A stretch of DNA of 64,000 bases, from contig CAWBRU010000019.1 in the NCBI GenBank assembly GCA_963791325.1, positions 62,001 to 126,000 of the forward strand, in the 5' to 3' direction. This document shows positions 42,034 through 53,252 of the stretch, piece after piece. How positions within the stretch are numbered: position 1 is the stretch's first letter; each line of letters starts with the position of its first letter. Position numbers and translations under genes: made by a program. The notes under the pieces were generated by a model. It saw only the letters and a program-made list of their open reading frames with translations, had not been told where the DNA came from and ran no database searches. The DNA comes from JBEVJK01 sp963791325 (lineage in GTDB: Bacteria > Pseudomonadota > Alphaproteobacteria > Rhizobiales > Rhizobiaceae).

Positions 42034-42789
42034 TCAGGCGGCCTTGCCGACGACGTCGGCATAGCCGTTGGCTTCCAGCTCGACGGCGAGCTGCTTGTCG
42101 CCCGACTTGACCACCTGGCCCTTGTAGAGGACGTGAACTGTGTCGGGCACGATGTATTCGAGCAGCCGCTGATAATGGGTGATGACGATGATGGCGCGGT
42201 CGGGCGCGCGCAGCGCGTTGACCCCGTCGGCGACGATCCGCAAGGCGTCGATGTCGAGGCCCGAATCGGTTTCGTCGAGCACGCAGAGCTTCGGCTCGAA
42301 CAGCTTCATCTGCAGGATCTCCGCGCGCTTCTTCTCGCCGCCGGAAAAGCCGACATTGAGCGGCCGCTTGAGCATCGCCATGTCCATTTCGAGCGACGCC
42401 GCCGCCTCGCGCACCTTCTTGATGAAATCCGGCACCTTCAGCGGCTCCTCGCCGCGCCCCCTGCGCTGGGCGTTGAGCGCGACCTTGAGGAACTCCATGG
42501 TCGCCACCCCCGGAATTTCCATCGGGTACTGAAACGCCAGGAAGACGCCGGCCGCCGCCCGCTCGGCCGGATCGAGCCCGAGGATCGAGCGGCCGTTGTA
42601 GAGGATGTCGCCTTCGGTCACCTCGTAATCGGGGCGGCCGGCGATGACATAGGACAGCGTCGATTTGCCCGAGCCGTTGGGCCCCATGATCGCGGCCACC
42701 TCGCCATCGGCGACGGTCAGATCGAGGCCGCGGATGATCTCCGTGCCGTCTGAGGCGATCCGGGCATGCAGGTTTCTGATCTCGAGCAT
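42034..42789 (-). CDS. sufC: Fe-S cluster assembly ATPase SufC
   Basis: 251 residues, stand-alone ABC ATPase: Walker A GPNGSGKSTLSYVIAG, signature GFSGGEKKRAEILQM, Walker B LCVLDETDSGLDIDAL, and the SufC-type DAGVFLAFQYPMEIPG-like Q-loop (FLAFQYPMEIPGV). It powers the SufBCD scaffold. Ten bases separate it from sufD. Confidence 0.95.
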   Translation of the reverse strand: MLEIRNLHARIASDGTEIIRGLDLTVADGEVAAIMGPNGSGKSTLSYVIAGRPDYEVTEGDILYNGRSILGLDPAERAAAGVFLAFQYPMEIPGVATMEFLKVALNAQRRGRGEEPLKVPDFIKKVREAAASLEMDMAMLKRPLNVGFSGGEKKRAEILQMKLFEPKLCVLDETDSGLDIDALRIVADGVNALRAPDRAIIVITHYQRLLEYIVPDTVHVLYKGQVVKSGDKQLAVELEANGYADVVGKAA

Positions 42790-42831
42790 TCGTTCAGCAA
42801 TCCATTTGTCTATACATATTGAGCGCCGCCT

Positions 42832-44355
<1,524 letters not shown>

Positions 44356-44505
44356 CAGCGCTCTCCAGCCACGCCGGGGTCAAGGCCCGGCAGTTTTCGA
44401 ACTATCGCACCGCTTCAGCGGCGTGAGCTTTATATAGGGTCGGCGCGGTGCAAATGCACCCGGCCAGGCCCGATCGCCGCGCGCCGATTTGCGTTGCCGC
44501 CCGCA

Positions 44506-45663
44506 TCAGGCCGCCGCCTGCGTGCGGCGGGCGAGGATCGCGTCCAGCGCGGCCAGGAACCGCTCGATCTCGGCCTCGCTGGTGGCGCGGCCGAGCGAGA
44601 CGCGCAGCCCGCCGGGTCCGCCGCCATGGCCCATCGCCTTCAGCACGTGGCTCGGCCCGACCTTGCCCGACGAGCAGGCCGAGCCGGCCGACAGCGCAAT
44701 CCCGGCAAGGTCGAAGGCGATCTGCGCGGTCTCCGCCTTTATTCCCGGCAAGGCGAACAGGCTGGTATTGGGCAGCCGTTCGGCGAGAGCGCCGAAGATC
44801 TGCGCCTCGGGCGCGCGCCGCAGCAGCTCGGCCTCGAGCCGGTCGCGCAGCGATCGCACCGCCGCGTCGGCAGCCGGCGCCGACTGCGCCTCCCGGGCAG
44901 CGGCGCCAAAGCCGGCAATGCCGGCGAGGTTCTCGGTGCCGGCGCGCAGGCCGCGCTCCTGGCCGCCCCCGGCCATCAGCGGCCTGGGCATCAACCGGTC
45001 GCTGCGCCCGACGATTGCGCCGACGCCCTTCGGACCGCCGATCTTGTGCCCGGAAAGGATCAGGAAATCGGCATACAGCTTGGAAATATCGAGCGGAATC
45101 CGTCCGGCCGCCTGAACCGCGTCAAGCACCAGCAGGCCGCCGGCCTGCCGGGTCAGCGCGGCGATCCGCGCGACCGGCTGGATCACCCCGGTCTCGTTGT
45201 TGGCGAGGTGGATGGCGACCATCGGCACGCCCACAGAGCTGTCATGGCGGTCGAGCGCGCCGGCCAGCGCGTCGAGGTCGGCGATACCGTTCCCGTCGAC
45301 CGGCAGCAGGCTGACCGCGGCACGGCGAAACCGCCCACCCGAGAGCAGGCAGGGATGGTCGGCCGCCGAGACATAGAGGTGGGAGACGGCCAAGGCCTCG
45401 CGCCCGTTCAGCCACTCCGGCGCGAGCAGCGTTGCCGCGGCCTCGGTCGCCCCGGAGGTGAATAGGACATCGGCGGGCTCGGCCGCGCAGAGCGCCGCAA
45501 CCGCCTGCCGCGCCGCCTCGATCAGCGCCCGCGCCTGTCGGCCTTCGGCATGGACCGAGGACGGGTTGGCCTCAACCGCAAGCGCCTCGACCAGCGCCGC
45601 GCGCGCCGAGGGCAGCAGCGGCGCGCTGGCATTGTAGTCGAGGTAAATGCGTGATCCCGTCAT
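44506..45663 (-). CDS. Cysteine desulfurase (IscS/NifS-like), first gene of the suf operon
   Basis: 385 residues, distinct from SufS. IYLDYNASAPLLPSARAAL at the start, PLP-Lys in LILSGHKIGGPKGVGAI and active Cys in SAGSACSSGKVGPSHVL place it in group I (IscS/NifS). A desulfurase at the head of suf is common in alphaproteobacteria. Usual operons also carry an IscR/Rrf2 regulator; here control seems to be by the iron control element at 45788. Confidence 0.92.
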   Translation of the reverse strand: MTGSRIYLDYNASAPLLPSARAALVEALAVEANPSSVHAEGRQARALIEAARQAVAALCAAEPADVLFTSGATEAAATLLAPEWLNGREALAVSHLYVSAADHPCLLSGGRFRRAAVSLLPVDGNGIADLDALAGALDRHDSSVGVPMVAIHLANNETGVIQPVARIAALTRQAGGLLVLDAVQAAGRIPLDISKLYADFLILSGHKIGGPKGVGAIVGRSDRLMPRPLMAGGGQERGLRAGTENLAGIAGFGAAAREAQSAPAADAAVRSLRDRLEAELLRRAPEAQIFGALAERLPNTSLFALPGIKAETAQIAFDLAGIALSAGSACSSGKVGPSHVLKAMGHGGGPGGLRVSLGRATSEAEIERFLAALDAILARRTQAAA

Positions 45664-45787
45664 TTTCCTGCGCCAATGGCCCCTCTGAACCGCCGCAAGC
45701 GCGACGACTTGGCGTTATTTCCTTGAAATTACAAGGCCAGCCGTCCTATTTACGCGCTTCACGGCGGGCGGCGCGCAAGCCATCCAG

Positions 45788-45804
45788 TTTTGAACAATTC
45801 TAAA
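45788..45804 (-). promoter_or_regulatory. Iron control element (Irr box) upstream of the suf operon
   Basis: Read on the minus strand: TTTAGAA-TTG-TTCAAAA, close to the ICE consensus TTTAGAA-N3-TTCTAAA. One arm is perfect, the other has one or two changes. It lies 125 bases before the desulfurase start and 93 bases before the divergent hydrolase. Irr binding near suf operons is known in Rhizobiales, where it lets iron and haem status set Fe-S assembly. Confidence 0.65.
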
Positions 45805-45896
45805 CTAGCTTCTATGGAGCGGACCGTCGCGCGTCAAGGCCGCAGTCCTGATTTCTGACGCCACGCGATCGGCCCTGAGGGTCACCGGAGTTCTGT

Positions 45897-46572
45897 ATGC
45901 CCGAAGTCATTTTTGCCGGTCCGGCCGGGCGCCTCGAAGGGCGCTATCAGCCCTCGAAGGAGAAGAACGCGCCGATCGCGATCGTGCTGCATCCGCATCC
46001 ACAGTTCGGCGGGACGATGAACAACAAGATCGTCTACGATCTGTTCTACATGTTCCAGAAGCGCAATTTCACCACCCTGCGCTTCAATTTCCGCTCCATC
46101 GGCCGCAGCCAGGGCGAGTTCGACCATGGCACCGGCGAGCTCTCCGACGCCGCGGCGGCGCTCGACTGGATCCAGTCGCTGCATCCGGATTCCAAATCCT
46201 GCTGGGTCGCCGGCTACTCGTTCGGCGCCTGGATCGGCATGCAGCTTCTGATGCGGCGTCCCGAGATCGAAGGCTTCATCTCGATCGCTCCCCAGCCCAA
46301 CATCTACGACTTTTCGTTCCTGGCGCCATGCCCGTCCTCGGGTTTGATCATCCATGGCGACGCCGACAAGGTGGCGCCGCCGAAGGACGTCCAGGCGCTG
46401 GTCGACAAACTGCACACCCAGAAGGGCATCACCATCACCCAGAAGACGCTCGCCGGCGCCAACCACTTCTTCGGCAATGAATTCGGAGATGCTGATCGAC
46501 GAATGCGCCGATTACTTGGACCGCCGGCTGGCCGGCGAACTCGCCGATCCGCGGCCGAAGCGGCTGCGCTAG
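45897..46572 (+). CDS. Alpha/beta hydrolase, one frameshift near the end
   Basis: About 224 residues after deletion of one G near 46487 (GNEFEMLIDECADYLDRR). Motifs are AIVLHPHPQFGGTMNNKIVY (oxyanion region), a nucleophile elbow GYSFGAWIG with Ser, the Asp loop HGDADKVAPPKD and the catalytic His in GANHFF. Members of this family (DUF-type serine hydrolases, CocE/dienelactone-like) are conserved in Rhizobiales without a known substrate. As sequenced, a false tail would run to 46646, overlapping anmK. Divergent from the suf operon. Confidence 0.85.
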
Positions 46573-47781
46573 CTACGTCTTGTCGGGCAAGGCCAGGACG
46601 CCGCCGCCGACGGCCATCGGCACGCCGGTGGTGGTTGGAAAGGTGATCGGCAGCCCGGCCCGGGCGCGCACCGCCAGATAGGCCCACGCCTCGGCTTCCA
46701 TGCTGTCACCGTTGAGTCCCAGCGCATCGGCGGTGGCAACGCGGGCGCCCTCGCGCTCGGCACCGGCGCCGAGGTCGGCCAGGATGTGCGGATTGCGCGC
46801 GCCGCCGCCCGACACGATCCACAGCGCCGGCCGTTCCGGCATCTGCCCGGCAGCCGCCAAAATCGCCGCCGCGGTCACCGCGGCCAAGGTGCGCGCCCCG
46901 TCGGCCAGTTCCATGCGGCCCGCGAGATCCAGCGAAAAATCGTTGCGATCCAATGATTTCGGGCCGCTTCTTGAAAAGAAAGGCAAATCCAGATAGCGGG
47001 CGACCACGGCCGCGATGACGCCGCCCTCGCTGGCAATCGCCCCGTCGGCGTCGTAGGGCACGCCGCCCTCGCGGGCCACCCATTGGTCGATCAGCGCATT
47101 GCCGGGACCGCTGTCGAAGGCGAGCGGATCGCCGCGGCGCGGCACGTAGGTGACGTTGGAGATGCCGCCGATATTGACGAACACCTTGGGGTAGAGCGCG
47201 GCCTCCGCGGCCGGCAGCACGCCGGCCAGGGCCGCATGGTAGGCCGGCACCAGAGGCGCGCCCTGGCCGCCATGGGCCATGTCGTTGGCGCGCATGTCGA
47301 ACATCACCGGCAGTCCGGTCAGGCGAGCAAGCAGCGCGCCGTCGCCGAGCTGGACGGTCAGCCCCGCCTCCGGCCGGTGAAGCACGGTCTGGCCGTGAAA
47401 GCCGATGAGCTCAGGCGGAGCCTCCCCGGCGGGCGCCGCCGCCAGGAAGGCGCGGACCGCGTCGGCGTGGCGGTTGGTGATCTCGGCCTCGAGCGTGTCC
47501 AGCCCGCCCGGCCGTTCCTCCCGCCGGCGGATCGCCCGCGCCGGCTCCAGTGCCGCCGCGAGCCGGCGGCGGAACGCCGCATCATAGGGGATGAACAGCG
47601 AGCGGCCGCGTTCGAGCTCACTCTCCCCGTCGGTGACGAGCATGGCCACGTCAATGCCGTCCATCGACGTGCCGCTCATCAGCCCGATCGCGCCAATCGC
47701 CCGCAATGTGCCCGGTCCTTGTGATTCGACGGCTTCGAATGCTAAAGGCGCGCCTCGACACTTGCCATGGCCGACCGGCAT
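46573..47781 (-). CDS. anmK: Anhydro-N-acetylmuramic acid kinase
   Basis: 402 residues from ATG; the family is about 370. ATP-binding GLMSGTSMDGIDVAML, then ELIGFHGQTVLHRP, DMRANDMAHGGQGAPLVPAY, FVNIGGISNVTYVP and the SGGGARNPHI phosphate loop. AnmK opens and phosphorylates 1,6-anhydroMurNAc in cell-wall recycling, in the cytoplasm. A TTG at 47706 with AAGGA upstream would give 377 residues and leave more room for divergent promoters with tyrS (the ATG start leaves 37 bases), so it may be the true start. Confidence 0.93.
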   Translation of the reverse strand: MPVGHGKCRGAPLAFEAVESQGPGTLRAIGAIGLMSGTSMDGIDVAMLVTDGESELERGRSLFIPYDAAFRRRLAAALEPARAIRRREERPGGLDTLEAEITNRHADAVRAFLAAAPAGEAPPELIGFHGQTVLHRPEAGLTVQLGDGALLARLTGLPVMFDMRANDMAHGGQGAPLVPAYHAALAGVLPAAEAALYPKVFVNIGGISNVTYVPRRGDPLAFDSGPGNALIDQWVAREGGVPYDADGAIASEGGVIAAVVARYLDLPFFSRSGPKSLDRNDFSLDLAGRMELADGARTLAAVTAAAILAAAGQMPERPALWIVSGGGARNPHILADLGAGAEREGARVATADALGLNGDSMEAEAWAYLAVRARAGLPITFPTTTGVPMAVGGGVLALPDKT

Positions 47782-47818
47782 CCGGCCGAGGTCCTCGCGT
47801 CCATCTGAGAGCTTGAAA

Positions 47819-49080
47819 ATGCCAGCCTTCCGATCCGAATTCCTAAAGGTGCTCTCCGCACGCGGTTTCGTGCACCAGATCTCCGATGAATCCGGGCTCG
47901 ATCGGCTTTTCGCGACCGAGACGGTGAGCGCCTATATCGGCTTCGACGCCACCGCAAGCAGCCTGCACGCCGGCTCGCTCATCCAGATCATGCTGCTCCA
48001 CTGGCTGCAGCAGACCGGCCACCGGCCGGTGGCGCTGATGGGCGGCGGCACCACGATGATCGGGGACCCCTCGTTCAAGGACGAGGCGCGCAAGCTGCTG
48101 ACGGTGGAGGATATCGAGCGGAACCTCGCCGGCATCAAGCGCAACTTCACCTCTATCTCGACTTCGGCAGCGGCCCGCGCGACGCCCTGATGATCAACAA
48201 TGCCGACTGGCTGCTGCCGATCAACTATGTCGACTTCCTGCGCGATGTCGGCCGACACTTCTCCGTCAACCGGATGCTCGCTTTCGACTCGGTCAAGATG
48301 CGCCTCGAGCGCGAGCAGTCGCTGTCGTTTCTCGAATTCAACTACATGATCCTGCAGGCCTACGACTTCGTCGAGCTCAACCGCCGCCACGGCGTGCGCC
48401 TGCAGATGGGCGGCTCGGACCAATGGGGCAACATCCTCAACGGCATCGAGCTCGGCCACCGCCTCGGCACGCCGCAGCTCTATGCCCTGACCTCGCCGCT
48501 GCTCACCACCTCCTCCGGCGCCAAGATGGGCAAGACGGCCGCCGGCGCCGTGTGGCTCGACCCCGACATGCTCAGCCCTTACGAATTCTGGCAATATTGG
48601 CGCAACACCGAAGACGGTGACGTCGAACGCTTCCTGAAGCTCTACACCACGTTGCCGCTGTCCGAGGTGGCCCGGCTCGGCGCGCTCGGCGGCGCCGAGA
48701 TCAACGAAGCCAAGAAGGTGCTGGCCAGCGAGGTGACGGCGCTGCTGCACGGCCGCCGCGCGGCCGTCGAGGCGGCCGAGGCAGCACGCCAGACCTTCGA
48801 GGAGGGGGCGCTTGCAGAAAGCTTGCCGACGGTGACGGTTCCGGCCGCGCAGCTCGAGGCCGGCACCGGCGTGCTCAGCCTGTTCGTGCTTGCCGGGCTC
48901 GCCGCCAGCAACGGCGAGGTGCGGCGCCATGTTCAGGGCGGCGCGGTGCGGGTCAATGACCGCCTGGTCAGCGACGAGCGGCAGCTGGTGACCACGGCCG
49001 ACCTCGGCCAGGCCGGCGCGATCAAGCTCAGCCTCGGCAAGAAGAGACATGTATTGGTAAAAGTGAATGGTGAATGGTGA
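47819..49080 (+). CDS. tyrS: Tyrosyl-tRNA synthetase, one frameshift as sequenced
   Basis: About 420 residues once one missing base near 48155 is restored (IKRNFT joins YLDFGSGPRDALMINNADW). Class I core: HIGH-like SLHAGSL, the tyrosine site GFDATASSLH and YMILQAYDFVELN...LQMGGSDQWGNI, and KMSKS-like GAKMGKT. The C-terminal S4 RNA-binding domain starts near residue 350 (GEVRRHVQGGAVRVNDRLVS). As sequenced, translation would stop after about 123 residues. This is normally an essential gene and no second copy is visible here, so the shift is most simply a sequence error. The stop lies inside the inverted repeat at 49062-49130. Confidence 0.9.
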
Positions 49081-49130
49081 ATGGTCTCGAAGGCCGTTCC
49101 GCTATTACCATTCACCATTCACCATTCACT
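49062..49130. repeat. Perfect 24-base inverted repeat between convergent tyrS and AsmA-like gene
   Basis: Left arm 49062-49085 and right arm 49107-49130 pair without a mismatch, around a 21-base loop. Each arm holds three TGAATGG (or CCATTCA) units. The tyrS stop is inside the left arm and the last coding bases of the minus-strand gene reach the right arm. It can act as a shared hairpin for both transcripts, without T runs. Confidence 0.85.
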
Positions 49131-52100
49131 ATCTGAACTCAAAAATCGACCTGAAAATCCCCGGCGCGATGACCGAAAGCGGGTTGATCTGCAGGTCCGG
49201 CGACTTGGCGTTGCCGGAAAGCTTGTAGGTCACCCCGATCAGCCCACGGTCGCGCCCGTTGCCGAGGATCAGCCCGACCAGCGGCAGCTCGCCGAACAGT
49301 CGGTTGAGGCCGTAGGCGGGCATGAAGGTGCCGGTCATCGCCATTTGCCCGCGGGGGTCGTAGAGCGTGCCCTGGAAGGTGGTGCCGATCAGCGGCCCGC
49401 GCAGCACGCCGTTCTGGATCTTCAGAGAGCCCGGCCCCTTGTCGATGATCGCATAGCCGCGATCGAAGGTGACCTTGGAGGTGTCGATGTTGCGCTTGAC
49501 GGCGTCGTTCAGGCTGGCGCCGTTGGAGGCCGGCGACGGCGTCGACACGATCGAACGCAGGCGCGGCTCGTTGACGACCACGAAGTTGGTGGCATTGATC
49601 TCGCCGCGCAAGGCGCCGTCGGGCTTGCCGGCCAGCGACACGTTGATGGTGCCGCCCTGCATGTGCTCGTAGATGTCGAGAAAGCGCAGCAGGGCGCCGG
49701 CATTGGCCGAGCGCGCCGCCAGCTTGCGGCGCCCGCCGCTGCTGGAATCGTCGATGCTGACCGGTGCGCCGGAGCGGGTGGTGCCGACGAGTGAGAATTT
49801 GAGCACGCGGCTGCCGACCCCGCTGTAGTCGATCTGCACGCCGGAGAGGCTCTCCCCGTTGAAGCCGAGGACCTTGTCGAGGCGGGCGTCGAGCGTCACC
49901 GGCTTGGAATCGGAGCCGCTGGCCGAACCGCCGCCGCTCTCCGAGGTAAACTGCTTGATCACCGGACGTGCGTCGAGCGCATCCCCGCGGATATCGACGG
50001 CATAGCCCTTGCCGGCACGCTTCAGCGACAGGCTGAAGTCGTCGTCGCGATTGAGCTTGACCCGGTCGAAGTCGGCACTCGTCAGGCTGCCATTGCCGAC
50101 CGCCAGATTGCCGGAGACGGCGAAGCTCTTGCCGGAAAGGTCGAAATCGTCCAGCCGGGTCGTGTCGCCGCTCTTGCGCAGCACGAAGTCGACCTTGGCC
50201 GCGACCCCCGGTCCCTTGCTCCAGCCGGCCCATGGCACATTGAGCGTTGCCGCGGAAAGGTCGGCCTCGATCGACTGGGTGTTGTCGGGGGCGATCGACA
50301 CATCGGCGGTGACCGGGCCGGTCAGCAGATCGCCGAGGCCGGGCGCCAGCGCCTCGCGCGCCCGGTCGTCGAGCGCGATGCGCACCCGGCGCTCGCGCGC
50401 CGGGCCACCCGGCTTCAGCGGCTCGAGCATGGTGATCTGGGCCGGGGCGCCGTTGAGGCGCGCCTTGGCGTCGATCTTGGCCTGGGCCGGATCGACCACC
50501 AGCGTGCCGTCGGCATCGGTCACCGACTGGCCTTCGAACGGCTTGGCGATCGCGAGATCGTCGAATTTGAGCGACACCAGCCAGTCCAGACCGGCGGCGT
50601 CGATGCCCGGCTGAATCGGCACATCGGTGCGCACATGGCCGGCGACGTCGCCGGAGAAGTCGCTGACCGCAAGCCCCGTCCGCTGCAGCGCCCGGATGGG
50701 GCGCAGGCTGGCCACGGCAGCCACGGCATCGGCTGGACCGGAGATGTCGACGTCGAGCTTGCCGATCACCGGCACATCCGGCTCCGGACGGATGGTCAGC
50801 GTCGCGTTGCTGGTCGCAATCTCGCCCTGGCTTACCACCATGCGGCCGGACGTGACGTGGATGTCGACGTCGCCGCCATGGAAGTTCACGCTGCCCTGGG
50901 CGTCGCGAACCCGTGGCAGCTCGCCGGTGGTGTTGAATTCGGCGTTCTCGACATTGAAGGTGCCGAACACTTCATCGCGGCCGAGCGCCACCCCGTTGCC
51001 CAGCCGACCGGGCTCCACCCGGTATTGCAAATTGCTGTCGACGACGCCGCCGCTGATCAGGTTGTCGAGCACCCAATTGCGGGTGCCGGGCGCCGAGAAC
51101 CAGGGCCACAGCTGCTTGACCTGCCCGACCGGCATGCGGGTCAGGCTGAGCGCCAGGAAGATGCCGGGCGGGCCGGCGCTGGCGAATTGCAGCGAGCCGG
51201 TGCCGAGCAGCTCGCCGCCGGCGGTCTTCAAATCCAACCGGTCGAAGGAAAGCAGCCGCTGGCGCGGCTCGTAGTTGCCGGCCACGGTCCCGGTGAGGCC
51301 GAGCGCGGGCTCGTCGGTGTCGACCGGGGCCAGCGTGGCACTCAGGCTGGCGAGTTGAAACCGATAGGTCGGCTGGAACTTCGGATCGGAGGTGTGCTCG
51401 GCCGGACCGACCGTGCCCTGGAAATCGAAGCTGGAGCCGCCGGTGGCGATCGACAGGTGGTTGAGCTTGACGGCCCCCGCCCCCGATTTGAGCGAGGCGG
51501 AGATGCCGATGTCGCCCGCCATCTGGCCGCGGGTGCCGAGGTCGAGCACCGAATCGGCCAGGCGGGCCTCGGCCTTGAGCTCGGCCGGCCCACCCTTGCG
51601 CGTCTCGGACCCCGAGAGCGTCGCGTCGAGCGAGCCGAACCGGCCTTTGTTCGGGTCGGCGCGCGGCGTGCCGTCGGCATCGGCGGCTTCAGCCGGGGCG
51701 GCCGCCGTGAGCTTCAGCATCAGTTCGGCGATGCGCTTGGAGCCGTTGTCGCGCGCGGCGGTGCCCTGGATGGCCACGGAGCGGCGGTCGAGCTGCACCG
51801 CGGCGGCGATCGACAGCCGGCCGTCGGTCCGTTGCCGGAGGTCGGCATGGTTGATCATGATGCTCTTCATGCGCCCGCCCTCAGGCAGCACGATCTCGAC
51901 CTTCTCCAGCGTGATCGCCCGGGTCGAGCCGACCTCCATCGTGTCGAAGGCGCGCTGCAGGGCGCCGAACAAGAGCGCCAGCACCCGGTCGGGGTCGATC
52001 AGCCCGTCGGCATTGGCCAGCGAGCTCTCGAAGCCGCCGCCTTGGCGCGACGGCATCGCCGCGGCGAGCAGGCGGGCGTCCTCCAACGTCGCGCTGCCCA

Positions 52101-52566
52101 GCCGGATCTGGCCGGACATCAGCGGCCAAAAGCGCACGCCGAAGCGGACCACACCGGCATTCAGCATGTCGCTGCCGGCCGCATCGGCGAACTTCACGTC
52201 GCGGATCTCGAGTGCGATGAAGCGCGAGCTGTCGAGCGACAGCGAGGTGCTGCCGACGGTGGCGGCGACGTTCATCCCGGCGAAGCGGTGGATAGCGGCC
52301 TCCGCCTCCCGGCGCAGCCGGTCGGAGCCGACCCCGGTCAGGCCGAGGAACAGAAGCCCGCCTGCGGCCACGGCAAACAGCACCACGACCGCCACCAGGG
52401 CGGCCACCGCCCCGCGCAGCAGGCGCCTGCCGAGCGGCCTTTGGCCGGCCATCAGATCATCTTGCCCTTCGGCCGAGGGAAACGTCTTCAGCGACGCGAT
52501 GTCGTGCCGGCGAAAGCGGATCTTTTGATGGGCTTGCGCAGGGGGCTCCCCCGGTGGTTCAGTCAT
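49129..52566 (-). CDS. Large AsmA/YhdP-like envelope protein (DUF3971 and AsmA C-terminal type)
   Basis: 1145 residues. A cytoplasmic tail of about 45 residues, one membrane helix (AVAALVAVVVLFAVAAGGLL), then a long beta-rich periplasmic body with blocks such as RLASLSATLAPVDT, FSAPGTRNWVLDNLISGGVV and, at the end, MTGTFMPAYGLNRLFGELPL with GVTYKLSGNAKSPDLQINPL. This is the bridge-like lipid-transfer superfamily (AsmA, YhdP, TamB) that carries phospholipids between the membranes. ATG 52566 has GAGG; 52587 is an alternative. Convergent with tyrS. Confidence 0.88.
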   Translation of the reverse strand: MTEPPGEPPAQAHQKIRFRRHDIASLKTFPSAEGQDDLMAGQRPLGRRLLRGAVAALVAVVVLFAVAAGGLLFLGLTGVGSDRLRREAEAAIHRFAGMNVAATVGSTSLSLDSSRFIALEIRDVKFADAAGSDMLNAGVVRFGVRFWPLMSGQIRLGSATLEDARLLAAAMPSRQGGGFESSLANADGLIDPDRVLALLFGALQRAFDTMEVGSTRAITLEKVEIVLPEGGRMKSIMINHADLRQRTDGRLSIAAAVQLDRRSVAIQGTAARDNGSKRIAELMLKLTAAAPAEAADADGTPRADPNKGRFGSLDATLSGSETRKGGPAELKAEARLADSVLDLGTRGQMAGDIGISASLKSGAGAVKLNHLSIATGGSSFDFQGTVGPAEHTSDPKFQPTYRFQLASLSATLAPVDTDEPALGLTGTVAGNYEPRQRLLSFDRLDLKTAGGELLGTGSLQFASAGPPGIFLALSLTRMPVGQVKQLWPWFSAPGTRNWVLDNLISGGVVDSNLQYRVEPGRLGNGVALGRDEVFGTFNVENAEFNTTGELPRVRDAQGSVNFHGGDVDIHVTSGRMVVSQGEIATSNATLTIRPEPDVPVIGKLDVDISGPADAVAAVASLRPIRALQRTGLAVSDFSGDVAGHVRTDVPIQPGIDAAGLDWLVSLKFDDLAIAKPFEGQSVTDADGTLVVDPAQAKIDAKARLNGAPAQITMLEPLKPGGPARERRVRIALDDRAREALAPGLGDLLTGPVTADVSIAPDNTQSIEADLSAATLNVPWAGWSKGPGVAAKVDFVLRKSGDTTRLDDFDLSGKSFAVSGNLAVGNGSLTSADFDRVKLNRDDDFSLSLKRAGKGYAVDIRGDALDARPVIKQFTSESGGGSASGSDSKPVTLDARLDKVLGFNGESLSGVQIDYSGVGSRVLKFSLVGTTRSGAPVSIDDSSSGGRRKLAARSANAGALLRFLDIYEHMQGGTINVSLAGKPDGALRGEINATNFVVVNEPRLRSIVSTPSPASNGASLNDAVKRNIDTSKVTFDRGYAIIDKGPGSLKIQNGVLRGPLIGTTFQGTLYDPRGQMAMTGTFMPAYGLNRLFGELPLVGLILGNGRDRGLIGVTYKLSGNAKSPDLQINPLSVIAPGIFRSIFEFR

Positions 52567-52649
52567 CAAACCTCGGCTTTCGACCATTTGTCGAACAGCA
52601 TATAACTAGAGCCGGACGGCGCGTAAGGCTCCTGACGCGGGACGAAAAC

Positions 52650-53132
52650 ATGGCGGAAGTGATCGCAGGTCAGCCGGCACCCAGTTTCTCGCTGCCGCTC
52701 GACGACGGCACCACCTTCGACCTCGCCGGCCAGCGCGGCCGGCCGGTGGTCGTCTACTTCTACCCCCAGGACGACACCGAGGGCTGCACCGCCGAGGCGA
52801 TCGCCTTTTCCCGGCTGCTGCCGGAGTTCCGGCAAGCCGGCGCGGCGGTCATCGGCATCTCCCCCGACAGCGCCAAGAAGCATGGCAAATTCAAGGCCAA
52901 ATACGGACTTGCCCATCCGCTCGGCGCCGACGAGCGGCTCGACGTCACCAAGGCCTTCGGGGTGTGGGGCGAGAAGACCACTTTCGGCCGGACCTATATG
53001 GGCGTGGAGCGGGCAACGTTCCTGATCGGCGCCGACGGACGCATTGTTCGGGTCTGGCGACGCGTGCGCGTCAAAGGCCACGCCGAGGCCGTCCTGGATG
53101 CCGTGCAGGCGCTGGCCGCGCCGAACAAATGA
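52650..53132 (+). CDS. bcp: Peroxiredoxin, BCP/PrxQ type
   Basis: 160 residues. VVYFYPQDDTEGCTAEAIAF holds the peroxidatic Cys; the usual TPGCT reads TEGCT. The resolving Cys five residues later in E. coli Bcp is absent, so this looks like a one-Cys BCP. The rest (GISPDSAKKHGKFKAKYGLA, FGRTYMGVERATFLI) is standard. It reduces hydroperoxides with thiol reductants. Divergent from the AsmA-like gene. Confidence 0.93.
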   Translation: MAEVIAGQPAPSFSLPLDDGTTFDLAGQRGRPVVVYFYPQDDTEGCTAEAIAFSRLLPEFRQAGAAVIGISPDSAKKHGKFKAKYGLAHPLGADERLDVTKAFGVWGEKTTFGRTYMGVERATFLIGADGRIVRVWRRVRVKGHAEAVLDAVQALAAPNK

Positions 53133-53252
53133 GCCCGAATGCGGCGGACCGATGTTGCGGCATCGTCCTGTCGGCCGGCAAGGCTTTGTTAACCCTAACC
53201 CTGTGTAATTGCAGCCGGGGATTGTTTGGGGCGGCACGGGCGCAATCGGGGC

